Below, piece after piece: positions 21,358 through 31,541 of a stretch of DNA of 64,000 bases (the first letter of the stretch is position 1; each line of letters opens with the position of its first letter). The position numbers were made by a program, and so were the translations under genes. A model generated the notes under the pieces. That model worked only from the letters and a program-made list of their open reading frames with translations. It ran no database searches and was not told the origin of the DNA. The DNA comes from Aspergillus flavus (Eukaryota > Ascomycota > Eurotiomycetes > Eurotiales > Aspergillaceae), in the NCBI RefSeq assembly GCF_009017415.1, contig NC_092410.1, positions 3,658,001-3,722,000 of the forward strand, read 5' to 3'.

Positions 21358-23133
21358 ATGCTAAAGCTTCAATCGCGTTCGATCTCCCTCGATTTTGGAC
21401 CGACCATTAGCCATGGCGGGCTCCAGTGGTCTGTAATCGTGGGTTGGGGGTGTCTGATCTGGTATACAACCGTGGTCTTGGTTTGTTATCTGGGATACTT
21501 TCAAATGTAAAGCTTCCTATTCGGCGTTTGATTCCCTTTTCCGATGTGTTTTCTCTTCTCTATTGGGTGTTCTAAACCTATGCTTACTGTAACACAAACT
21601 AATGCGGTCTCAAACAGATGGCGATACTTTCTCCAAAGACCCCGGAAATCCCACTCCGCAACTGCCTCCGACGCTCCCCATGTTACCGCGATCCGACCCG
21701 TCAAAGGCCTCGAGCCGAATCTGTATGATTGTCTGGCCTCGACCTTCCGTCAGGACTATCCTGCCGACAAACTGACCGTCTATTTTTGCGTCGCCTCTCG
21801 AAGCGATCCTGGCTACCCAACCCTGCAAAAGCTTGTATCTGATTTTCCCCACGCCGGTGCACGCATCTTCATCGAGGAAGAGGATCCTTTGCTCCAGCCA
21901 AATGGGGAATGTGTCTACGACCTGGGACCAAATCCAAAGATTCGGAACATGAGCCGGGCTTATAGAGAGGCGAAGGGTGATATTGTCTGGATCATAGATT
22001 GCAATGTTTGGGTAGGCAAAGGAGTCTGTGGGAGGATGGTCGACCGGCTTTGCGGACTTGGTGCTACTTCGGGCAAAAAGTACAAATTCGTGCATCATTT
22101 GCCACTCGTGGTGGACGTCACTAGCGGTGCCAGTTCGACAGAGGAGCAAAATGCACTAGTGGAGTCTTATACCAACGGCGATGCAGATTCAAACAGCGAT
22201 GTGTCCTCAGCACCGACTATCTCCAAACACGAACAGGGCACTCTTGCAACAGGTGGAGGCCGTCTAGAAGAACTGTTTCTTTCGTCTTCTCATGCCAAAA
22301 TGTACACCGCAATCAACACAGTCCTCATCGCACCCTGCATCGTAGGCAAATCCAACATGTTCCGGCGGTCGCACCTCGATTATCTGACAACACCGTCCCC
22401 TACCGATCCCCACAAGCGCAACCCCGGTATCGATTACTTTTCCGACAATATTTGCGAGGATCATCTGATCGGGGACCTTCTCTGGAAGAATCGCGTCCGC
22501 GAGGAGAAGGAGAAAGGCGAGCGTTTTGGCAAGCATGGCATGGTCTTTGGAGATCTGGCTATTCAGCCTGTCGGAAACATGAGCGTTGGGGACTACATCG
22601 CACGCCGGGTTCGTTGGCTACGCGTCCGCAAGTTCACCGTTCTCCTAGCAACCTTGGTCGAGCCGGGCACGGAGTCCTTGCTGTGCTCGTGTTACGGTGC
22701 CTGGGGAGTAACCACGTCCTTGGCTCAGTTCTTGCAGGAAAAAGGGTTCTGTTGTGCAACTTATATGACCACATGGACTGCCTTCTTCGCCTTTTTCTTC
22801 CTCAGCTTGGCGGTCTGGATACTGACCGATTGGACGCTGTATATCAAGTTACATTCCGCCAAATCTGTTGAGCTCGATGAGGACACGCCATCCTTTGCAC
22901 GGCCTCCGTCTGGCTCTTTAACCAGACGAACATTTTTTCAGTGGTTCTCAGCGTGGCTTGGACGCGAATTCTTGGCCCTCCCCATATGGATCTGGGCCTT
23001 CTACGGTGGCGTAACTGTTACTTGGCGCAACCGGCGATTCCGAGTCGGACTCGACATGAAAGTTCGAGAGATTGGTAGTGAAAAGACACCCCAGCCTAAC
23101 TCCAAACAAGCCCCAGTCGGTCAAGGGAACTGA
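21358..23133 (+). CDS. GCS1: Ceramide glucosyltransferase
   Basis: GT21-family enzyme that moves glucose from UDP-glucose to ceramide to make glucosylceramide in the Golgi/ER, a lipid important for hyphal tip growth. Two exons, 21358-21506 and 21618-23133, give 554 aa. It starts with a membrane helix ([22 protein letters not shown]), continued across the intron into FQIWRYF. The GT21 signature residues are present: the first Asp region in [15 protein letters not shown], a D-x-N version of the second motif in [11 protein letters not shown], the third Asp in [12 protein letters not shown], and the R-x-x-R-W motif in [12 protein letters not shown]. Two or more C-terminal helices follow ([18 protein letters not shown] and [13 protein letters not shown]), with acidic and basic cytosolic ends. 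Identification is firm. Confidence 0.92.
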
Positions 23134-23272
23134 AAGATAGATACGTGGGTCATAGCACTTCGAAGGAACGAGGGACGAATGTACGAATATCACTGAATGA
23201 AATCGTTAAAAAAATATAAAGAACTTTTCTATCCAATTCCAACAGATCTATAAAAACAATAAACAGCGTAAA

Positions 23273-24075
23273 TCATTGCGTCGACACCTCCGCAGCAGCA
23301 GGAGCATTCTCCCCAGCACCAGTTTCCAATTCACCACCCTTCTCCGAACCCAGCAACCACTCCGCGACCTGTCTCCCCTTAGACATCTTCCCAGCATCGC
23401 CTTGACCCTTCTGTGCCTCAGCCTCAGCCTCTATTTCAACCTCGACCTCATCCTGCTCCTCGCCCTGCTCCTCAGTCGACCAATCAGCCCTCTCAGCAAG
23501 GAAAACAGCATCTAATCCAGCATCATTCTTAACGGAGATATCAGCACCAGCCCCAACAAGCGCCTTCACGCACTCCAGATGCGTATTCAGCGCCGCCCAG
23601 TGCAACGCCGTGTTCCCCGAGTGATTACGGTGGTTAATAACAGCCGCAACCTGAGCCTGATCCAGCTGAGTCTCACCCTGAGTGAGCACTCCCAGGAGGA
23701 AGTTCAAGATTTCTAAAATACCCAATTAGCCTTTCCCATCTAATCCTAAACATCCACTCCCTGAAACCCTCCCCAAAACAAACAACCTTAACTCTCCAGA
23801 AGAAAAAAAAAAAAAAAGAGAAAAAAAGAGACAAGGAAGTACATACCCTCATTCCCATTCGCCGCAGGAAAATGCAAAAGGCACGATCCCGAACCACCCT
23901 CCTCTTCAGGCTCGGAGTCGATCGCCGACGCTACGATCCAGGCCTGCGGGCAGCTGTGCTGGGCGCTCAAGGCCGCCAGGTCGGACTTGAGGGCCTCGAG
24001 ATCGCCGGCGCGGGCGTCGTAAATGAGGTCGTCGATTGCGTCGACGGTTAATGTGATAGGGGTCTTTGTGGACAT
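23273..24075 (-). CDS. YAR1: Ankyrin-repeat protein, YAR1-like
   Basis: In yeast Yar1 is the dedicated chaperone of ribosomal protein uS3 (Rps3) during 40S assembly; this is the closest match in layout. Two exons on the complement, 24075-23847 and 23712-23273, give 222 aa. The start is LTVDAIDDLIYDARAGDLEALKSDL, then two ankyrin repeats (SCLLHFPAANGNEEILNFLL and NHSGNTALHWAALNTHLECVKALVGAGADIS plus VKNDAGLDAVFLAE). The C-terminus is very acidic (EEQGEEQDEVEVEIEAEAEA) as in Yar1, where it helps bind the basic client. The 134-nt intron starts with a long T-run on the coding strand (15 bases at 23803-23817), unusual just after a donor. Role is inferred from homology. Confidence 0.82.
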
Positions 24076-24904
24076 TTTTGCCTCTCTGTCTAGGTCTCTT
24101 GACGCTTTTGAGATCACGTGCTTGTGACGAGTTTGTTCAAAGTCTGTGTGACTCTTGAATTTGGGATTTTTGGGTATCTGGGGGTTTGTTAGTGGTTTCT
24201 TCTGGATGGTGTGGTTTTTGATGGCGATGGTGGGGTGGGATGTTATAGAGGTTTATATGTATTTGATGCCCAACAGATGTCATATTAAAGATTTATTGAA
24301 AAAATAATTGAAAAAGGGAGATAAGATGGTAGATAATGATGGAAATTCGATCTCGAAGTCAAAATGCGGCTTGCACCTTTTGTAGAGTTTCTATCATCTA
24401 TCACATCCCCGTCGCCTTTTTTTTTTTTTTTTTTTTTTTGTGATAGTATATCAACCCCTCAGTCTTCAACACCCCACATATGCATATATGAGTGGCATGA
24501 GTGCAAATTTTACACGGGGGTCTTTGGTATACGGGGCATAGCGCATTCAGAATAAGAAATTCACATACCTTGATTATATATATATATTCTTGAGGGTGCT
24601 ATACTCGATTTTGTGAAGCATCGGATGGTTGCTGAGAACTTTGATGTCGGGTCATGTGATCTGGTGGATCATTTGTCGGCATTTCATACCTGAATTACTC
24701 TCATCTTCATCTACTCTGTATAGAGCTCGGTGAGCAGTTACGCGAGGGATGGAGCAGATAAATATGTTACATTTATTGTCAGAAATGAAAGTACACGCTG
24801 CTCTATCGTATGCGACCCATGAACTACAGTACAAACGCCCAAGCCCGTCCGTATAAAACAAAAGGTATCTCAATGACAAGACATCGCCTGTGGATTGAAT
24901 CCGG
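24076..24904. repeat. Intergenic with a T23 homopolymer and a TA microsatellite
   Basis: About 830 bases without a gene. It holds an uninterrupted run of 23 T at 24417-24439 and a (TA)n run at 24575-24587. CACGTG at 24115-24120 is 40 bases before the YAR1-like start codon. Confidence 0.6.
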
Positions 24905-25777
24905 TCAATCGCGTAGCCATGCCCTTCGCTTTTCCTCCTTCTTCTCTCTTCGTTTCTCCTTGAACATTTTCAGTTCCTTTTTGGTGAGCTTTTTAGCGCT
25001 CCGCTCCGCCCGCAGGCTCCTTCCATCGTGGCTATTGGCCGCAGCATCCACATCAAAGAAGGCATTCATCTGCCGGTAGGATTTATTCTGATCATTATGG
25101 TTCTCGGGGTTCTGTGATTCATTCTGCCATCGCCCGGTGAACCTGTTGAACGCGCCAACCGCAGCGTAGTGATCCGTACCGGGAACCACGGCAGATATAT
25201 CCTCGGGCGGCTGCTCATACTGCTGGGCGTACGGAGCCGTCGGATCGTAGTCACCGTGGATGGCAGGGTTATAGCCACCTACCACCGGCGCGGGCTTCTC
25301 CGGGGACGGAGCGCTGGCTTCTACGCCAGGAGGACCTGCTGGCGCCGGCGCCGGTGCCGCTGCCTCTGGCACGCGAGGGTTGTCCCACTGCGACACGCCC
25401 GTGTAGCGGTTATAGAAGTAGTACGCTCCAACGTTGGCATCCCAGACAGGTTCCCACCCATCGTCATCACCGGGAGGAGCCTCGTTGGGAAGCGGTGGTG
25501 GGACCTCTTCATCTGGTAATGGTGGCGCTGAAGCTTCTCCTTCCTCCTCTTGACCGTCCTCACGCTCAGAGGCATTTTCTTTATTTACTTCTTCATTTCC
25601 CTCACGCTCTTTTCCTTTTTGTTGTTGCCCTTCCCTTGTGTCCTCCGTGGGCCTATCTGGTGTCTGTGTCCGGTCTCCTTCGGGGCTGTTCTCTTCCTGG
25701 GTCACTGGGTCATTTCGCCCCTCCGACGAGGATGCTGACGGATTGTCAGTTGCGTGCTTGTGGGGCATCTCGGACAT
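24905..25777 (-). CDS. WW-domain protein, nuclear/splicing-type
   Basis: Single exon, 290 aa. The N-terminal 100 residues are acidic and low in complexity. One WW domain sits at about residues 106-138, with both Trp (DGWEPVWDANVGAYYFYNRYTGVSQWDNP) and the proline; it should bind proline-rich ligands. A Pro/Ala-rich linker follows, then AFNRFTGRWQNES, a second conserved patch, and a strongly basic C-terminus (KKLTKKELKMFKEKRREKK) that could be helical and nuclear. Proteins of this arrangement are found across Pezizomycotina and are often listed as WW-domain or splicing-related proteins; I cannot name a pathway from sequence alone. Confidence 0.8.
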   Translation of the reverse strand: MSEMPHKHATDNPSASSSEGRNDPVTQEENSPEGDRTQTPDRPTEDTREGQQQKGKEREGNEEVNKENASEREDGQEEEGEASAPPLPDEEVPPPLPNEAPPGDDDGWEPVWDANVGAYYFYNRYTGVSQWDNPRVPEAAAPAPAPAGPPGVEASAPSPEKPAPVVGGYNPAIHGDYDPTAPYAQQYEQPPEDISAVVPGTDHYAAVGAFNRFTGRWQNESQNPENHNDQNKSYRQMNAFFDVDAAANSHDGRSLRAERSAKKLTKKELKMFKEKRREKKEEKRRAWLRD

Positions 25778-26117
25778 TTTTGATTAGCACTTCTTGTTCC
25801 CTAGAAAGGGCGCGTCAGAGCTGTGGCTGAAGTGCAGAGATACTGCGGGTTGAGTGTGAGTGATTGAATTGAATTATGCCGACGCCGTATCGCGACCACG
25901 CTAACCATATCGGGACTAGCCATCCTTCTTCCCCAGTATCTCGTATCGAATATGAACATCATGATCATAATATCTATACGATCCTCACATCTGAAGAACA
26001 AAAACAAATACCAACAAAAGAAGAAGGAAATAAAGAAGGAAAAAGAAAAAAACAAAAAAGCAATGTCTCCCTAACCCCAGTAAAACCCCCACGTAAACAG
26101 AATAGCCTACTAAGCTA
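25778..26117. other. Intergenic, A-rich
   Basis: 340 bases between two genes on the complement. The right half (about 25990-26070) is very A-rich. No feature recognised. Confidence 0.5.
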
Positions 26118-26507
26118 CTAATCACTCCCAATTAAAACACCCTCCCCCTTCAAAGCATCAACAGCCTCAGCAACCCACTCCTGACACCGTCTCAACGGTT
26201 CCCGCGGATACAACCTCTTCGCCCCTTGAAACTGCTTCTTGGGCACCGGCACGCCCTCGCAAATCCCCAAGACGCGCCCGTACTCCGCGACCGCGACCAC
26301 ACCAAGCTTCTCCTTGCCACAGAACCCCGGGATCTCCTCCGGCGGCTGCTCAGCCCGATGCTCGAAGATCATGCCTTCTTGGATATTCCCTTTGACGTGG
26401 TAGAGGTGGCCAGTGGAGGGACCGTTCTCGTAAGTCTCGACGAAGATAGCGTGGTGGTCGCGCGGGAGGCCGCTTTCGGCCATGAGGTAGACTGAGTAGG
26501 TTGCCAT
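26118..26507 (-). CDS. Small conserved fungal protein, DUF6914-like
   Basis: Single exon, 129 aa, soluble. The order of motifs, PRDHHAIFVETYENGP then GHLYHVKGNIQEGMIFEH near the N-terminus and PVPKKQFQGAKRLYPREPLRRCQEWVAEAV near the C-terminus, matches a small family found in many ascomycetes and usually labelled hypothetical or DUF6914. The conserved His residues in the first motif and the paired-aromatic layout suggest a small enzyme or ligand-binding fold, but no activity is known to me. No signal peptide or membrane segment. Confidence 0.7.
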   Translation of the reverse strand: MATYSVYLMAESGLPRDHHAIFVETYENGPSTGHLYHVKGNIQEGMIFEHRAEQPPEEIPGFCGKEKLGVVAVAEYGRVLGICEGVPVPKKQFQGAKRLYPREPLRRCQEWVAEAVDALKGEGVLIGSD

Positions 26508-28640
26508 TTTGTGTTTTTTTTTTTTTTACTCTTTGGCTACTTCTAGATTCGTAGGGTGGGTTTTTGTGGGGGTTTGGGATGGTTTTAGAAAGAATAAGTT
26601 TACTCGGTAGGAATGACAGGAAGGTAGTATTGGTGGTTGTGTTTGATGGGTTGGATGATTTCTCCGGCCTATTTAGGCAGGTGTCCATGCCAGTGACACT
26701 TTAACGGGATGGCATCCTGGGTATGGCCGCCGTCTTGGGCAATGCCGTTTGCTGTCATTTTGTTGGCACCTGTCAGGTGATCCGATGCTACGTACACTGA
26801 ATAGTTACCTACACTAATGTAGTAGTGGCTTCTGAATTTAATTTACTTTTAGTGATGAGGATATTTCAAGCATTTGCTAAGCTTGTGTGGCTTTTTCGGG
26901 TGGTGGTGCTTGATTTGTATGTACAATTTTGAGTTGGATAACACAGGTAAACATTCATGGATAGTAGTATGTTTAGGAACGGAACTGGAACGGTGATGAA
27001 TGAGAATCTAATTCATGTATCTCTAGTAGGAATAGTTAGCTGAAATTTACATTGTTGATTCTCTAATTTAATTCTTTGCTTGGGTTAATGCATTTTATGC
27101 TGCTATATCTAAATCAAATTACTATGGGTATCTTCAGTCAAGATTCAAAGAGGCAAAAGAAGAATAAAAGAGATTCTAACATACATGAAACAAAGAAAGA
27201 AATAGGATCCAGTGAGAATACTCCATTCATAACCCACTACTTACATCCTTAACAGAAACTTCACGTGTATATTGACAGCCTGAGGCCACTCAGCAACAGG
27301 CAAACAATTCCTGCCTGAGACAGCCCAGGCACCCCAAATCCCAACCGCCTTTAACACCTACAGTCCCTCACCACAAGTGACTCTCTCGCCAGCCATTTTA
27401 ACAAAAGTGAGGGCACATAGTAATCTCAACCACCGCGAGCGAGGGACGAAGTTGACCCCGAATTCAGGATGGACCAAATCCTGCTCAATCGACCAAAACA
27501 AACCAAAGAAGTCCGACGCATGGGTTCATACTTCGTCCCAGAATGCGGATCCTTTTCCCCCTAGAATACGAGACCCGGTATTTGCTGTTCTTGGAAGTTG
27601 GCGCTGAGTACAGAGAGTGGCGATCAATCTCTGCGGCTGGAAAGGCATTTGGCCGGGGTTTAATTTGGTCGGGGTCCATTCAGTCAAGGGATAGGGAGAC
27701 AAGGGCCATCAGGATAACTAGATAGCCCTCACAATGTCGGTGTAAGAATTTATTATTCATGGAAAATTGTAACCATAGTGATTTTTCTCTTAGCTTGAAG
27801 CAGGTAACGTAAGCTGGTGCTGTGTAGAGCGGTCTAAACATCGGTGTTTACTCGGCGATACTGATGAATCCCCATGTTTTCGAGGGAATCTTGATCTTGC
27901 ATTAATGCACCACGGCGGGTATAATGTACGAGACCACATTAGCTTATGTAGGGGGTCTTACTGGTTTTGTTGTCTTTGTTGTTGTCGGTGGATGGTCTTG
28001 GAGAGAGTATAGGAACTGTGGAAGGCAGATGTTGGTGCTGGTTGAATGAACTACAATCTACAAACAGACAGTTAGATACTTCAGTTAAGATAAAAAGATA
28101 ATCTCAGGCTCTATCAAGTCTCTAGGTATATTTTTGCAGTGGTAAGGTAGCAATTATATTAGTAATTTTATGTATGGTCACCTTGTATAGTACTATGAAA
28201 GGTTTCAACAACATCAATAGCACCTTTACATTTACAACGATATATAGTAGCAATGTTGACAGTTCGGTGTTAAATTTGATAAACTAGAACCATAGTCTAC
28301 ACTTTTTACAAAAGAAAGATAGTAATTAGAAGTCATGTTAATGTAAGTGATTATTCTGTATAGCTAGTACCCTACAACGTATACCCGTGTGTTCATACCC
28401 CAAAATATATATATTCTCATATCACCACCAATACTGCACAACCAATCTATACACTGTACTATTTAGGAGCATATATCATAATTTTTTCTGGATGAAATCC
28501 TAATTCATACACTACTTATGTCAAATCTACAGTACTTTTCTCACAACGGCTTCGCTGGAAAGTCATAGACTCATAGTCTTAGAGGTCCATGATCTGGTCA
28601 CTATACTACCTAGTACTACCAGTAGCGTCTAGAGGCCTAC
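26508..28640. other. Gene-poor AT-rich intergenic block
   Basis: About 2.1 kb. ORFs are all short, most without ATG, and stops are frequent in every frame, especially 27720-28620, which is strongly AT- and TA-rich. No tRNA, repeat family or transposase fragment recognised. It might be decayed mobile-element DNA, but nothing in it proves that. Confidence 0.5.
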
Positions 28641-28895
28641 TCAAACCTCATCAAGAGCCTCAGGAACACGAGCCCTGGCATGCCCATTGACCAGTAAGAG
28701 AGACCCAAAGCCCGCAAAGGCCATCGTGACATGCACAGTCTCGTGATCCCACCAGCTCTTACCAAACGCGGGCACCAGACCTGAATAGATGACATCAGAA
28801 CTGAACGAAGGAGACATTCCAGTCATTTTCTTTTGCTGATCCGAAAGTGAGTGTCTGAGGGACAGTACATTTCCCATGGCTATGCCGTGGGTCAT
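28641..28895 (-). CDS. Possible small ORF, 84 aa, doubtful
   Basis: ATG-initiated frame (MTHGIAMGNVLSLRHSLSDQ...) with a moderately hydrophobic segment VHVTMAFAGFGSLLLVNG near the end. An internal MGNVLSL would look like a myristoylation site if used as start. No family recognised, no splice context needed, and it sits in an otherwise gene-poor block. It could be chance. Confidence 0.2.
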   Translation of the reverse strand: MTHGIAMGNVLSLRHSLSDQQKKMTGMSPSFSSDVIYSGLVPAFGKSWWDHETVHVTMAFAGFGSLLLVNGHARARVPEALDEV

Positions 28896-29970
28896 TAAAC
28901 ATTGTCTGAGTCGGGTGAACCCGGCGGAGTCCCTACGAAATCCCTACGTAAAACAGGAAAAAATGAACTTGGACCGTGCAGTAGTAGAGTTCCTAACAGT
29001 TGGACAGGCAGATAGTGGAACCAGTGCCAGATGTTATGGAAGTTCCCTGATTGCGGAAATTAGACAGCAACTAGTGCGGTAACCCCTTGCCTGTACCCCT
29101 TGCCCACATGGGCGTTGAGAAGCTGGTGAGACGGGGATACCGAAAGGGAGAACCAATGAATCCGCGGACTTTCGTTGCCCGGACCATGCACTGCAAGCGC
29201 CCTGCAACTTTACTTGTTAGTTCGATCTTCCGGTATGGCTGTTGCATGCCGCACGAGGCTCAATGGACGATAGCTACGGCCTACCGCACGAGGTATACGA
29301 TTACTTGGTCATGAGGTAGAAGTAAACAAGTCGTGTGAGTGTTGGACCTCGTCCGAGTTGCCTTATGTCAATGTCATATATCATTGGTAGACATATTTTT
29401 CTAGCTTCAAAAGCATAACTTAATGTAACGTAAACGGCTTCGTCGAGGGGGATCTACGGGTTGCATAGCGTTCAACAGGGTCAAGACAGGAGGAATGAGA
29501 CACGGTCTTGTATGCAACGCAAGATGAAAGTTCTGTCCTGCACGGTTGTGGTATGCTGCAGGACTGGCATCCCACTGCTCAGGCAAGCATAGGGAAATTG
29601 TTTGGTAGATCCATACCGTTGGCTGGGGCAGACGTCTTCAGGCCCAAGGATCTACTATCCTACGATGGGGGAAGCAGTGAGATGGATGAGGGCCATTCCT
29701 TGCGTGTTGCATTCCTGGAGGAGTGGCAACAGGCCTCATTCTCCCTCGAAAACATAGCGGTCGAGTGCAAATGAGGGCCTTGAAGGTAGCTCACAGACCA
29801 CCAGATTTGTCTATATAAGGAGTCGTCTTCATCGACCAAATCAGTTCTTCATCAACACTCTCAATTCACTCTCATTCACTCTTCACAGTTCAGTCTTCTC
29901 CAAGACAAGCTTCTCTCGCTTACAAACTTCTCCGAGTCTACCCTCGTTCAAAACCAAAACCACCATCACA
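28896..29970 (+). promoter_or_regulatory. Hydrophobin upstream region with BrlA/AbaA-like sites
   Basis: About 1 kb before the hydrophobin ATG. It contains words matching the BrlA response element (C/A)(A/G)AGGG(G/A) or its complement at 29083, 29096, 29143, 29444 and 29742, and three same-strand CATTCY (AbaA-type) words at 29694, 29710 and 29737. A TATATAA lies at 29812-29818, 153 bases before the ATG. In Aspergillus nidulans rodA is under BrlA control, so these are sensible candidates; binding is not shown by sequence. Confidence 0.45.
29812..29818 (+). promoter_or_regulatory. TATA box of the hydrophobin gene
   Basis: TATATAA in the context ctatataagg, followed by a CT-rich leader without ATG until 29971. 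Spacing and context fit a strong, regulated fungal promoter. Confidence 0.6.
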
Positions 29971-30527
29971 ATGCAGTTCTCCGTCGCCGCTGTTCTTGCT
30001 CTGGCTACTGCCGTTGCCGCTCTTCCTCCTGCCTCTGGCACTGGCGCTGGCCAGCAAGTCGGACACTCCAAGAACGACTTCCCTCTCCCTAAGGAGTTGA
30101 CCACCAAGCAGGCCGCCGACAAGTGTGGTGACCAGGCTCAGCTCACCTGCTGCAACAAGACCGTCAAGACCGGTGACTTCACCCAGGTTGAGGAGGGTCT
30201 CCTTGCTGGCCTCCTCTCCAACCTCCTCGGTGCCGGACAGGGCTCCCAGGGTCTTGGTCTCTTGGATGAGTGCACCAACATCCCTGTTATCCCCATCAGT
30301 AAGTATCTAGCAACATGAGATATAGCCAATGGCATACTAACAAAGCTTAGTCCCCATCGCCTCTCCTCAGGAGCAGTGCAAGCAGCCCATCTCTTGCTGC
30401 CAGAACACCAAGTCCAGCGCCGTAAGTAGAATCAATGCACAATATACCCAGCTTTCACTAACAATCACAGGATGGCGACCTCGTCGGTATTGGTCTTCCT
30501 TGCATCGCTCTCGGCTCTCTCCTGTAA
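29971..30527 (+). CDS. Class I hydrophobin (RodA-like)
   Basis: Small secreted protein that self-assembles into an amphipathic layer on conidia or aerial hyphae. Three exons, 29971-30298, 30351-30421 and 30471-30527, give 151 aa. Signal peptide MQFSVAAVLALATAVAALP. All eight cysteines are present with class I spacing: C-x7-CC-x39-C-x17-C-x5-CC-x17-C-x7 to the end. The long Cys3-Cys4 loop (VEEGLLAGLLSNLLGAGQGS) is hydrophobic and Gly-rich, as in RodA-type proteins. The first intron is flanked by the same eight bases on both exon sides. Codon use is strongly biased to C-ending codons, typical of highly expressed genes. No close neighbours; the surroundings are gene-poor. Confidence 0.93.
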
Positions 30528-31541
30528 GCGATTGCATTCGCGAAATTGGTAGCTCGAGGAGCACGGGATGGAAAATGGCTATGAAATGTTTCCATAGTGT
30601 CCTTTTCTGTGTCCTGTACTGGCTTCTCGTGTCGTGGAACCCTCGGAGTGAGAAGACTGTTCTGTTTGCATTCTGATTTTGATGTGCAGCCTCATGTTCC
30701 AGCATTACCACTGGAAATAGTTCATGGCTAGCCAGCTTAATAAATAGACTTTTTATTTGCTCAACCTTTTTTCTTTTCCCATTGTAGAATTGTAGTTTAT
30801 CATTTATTCCGTAGTACTTTTGGAATCCTGTTCCCGTCTACCAATTTATCTGCAGTCCAAACTCCTTGAAAACCATCATTTTATTACTATGCACCCCGTT
30901 TATGTTGTGCCGGACGGGCTCATTCCTCTTTTATGAGCAAGAGACTTGAGTCTACCCTTGATAGTTCCCATATTCGCAGAAGAGATGGAGCCAACCTATC
31001 TCTTGAGTGAAAACATTCCACTGTTCGCATAGCAAGTCTTCTATAGTTGTTACGCGTCACCTACAAACGCGTGATCGCTGAGGTCTTGACAACGCTCTAC
31101 GTCTTTTCCTTCGGCGCCATGACCATTTGATGTATCAGTATCGAGTTTATCGTGGATCGTTAGTTACAACAAGGGGTCGATTCTCGTGGATATCTTTCTT
31201 AGTACACTTATCATCATCATAGGTTAGACACTACAAATGAATCATGACTGATACTAATAGTCTACCAGGGATAAGTTCCGATACAGTCCCTACATTGACG
31301 AATTTCCACTGCATTCTCTGACTTTGAATTGATACTATTCATACATAAGACATCGTCGAAAAGAAAGATGAACACACCAATATCATACATCCCCCACACC
31401 AGAAGATCACCTGTACAAAAGCCCCCAAAATAGTATACACATCAAGAATTCCCAGTCCAAAACATCCTCAGAAAGGAAACAAAACCCCCTGATATCGACC
31501 AAGTACACCAAAGAAAAAACCCCGAACCCCAAACGCCATTC
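30528..31541. other. Intergenic, hydrophobin 3' side
   Basis: About 1 kb. The first 200 bases are probably hydrophobin 3' UTR. No ORF with ATG and recognisable content, and no RNA gene seen. Confidence 0.5.

Noticed and set aside
29508..29774. 88-aa + frame just upstream of the hydrophobin
   Set aside because: Starts at TTG, not ATG, has no recognisable content, and covers the likely promoter sites.
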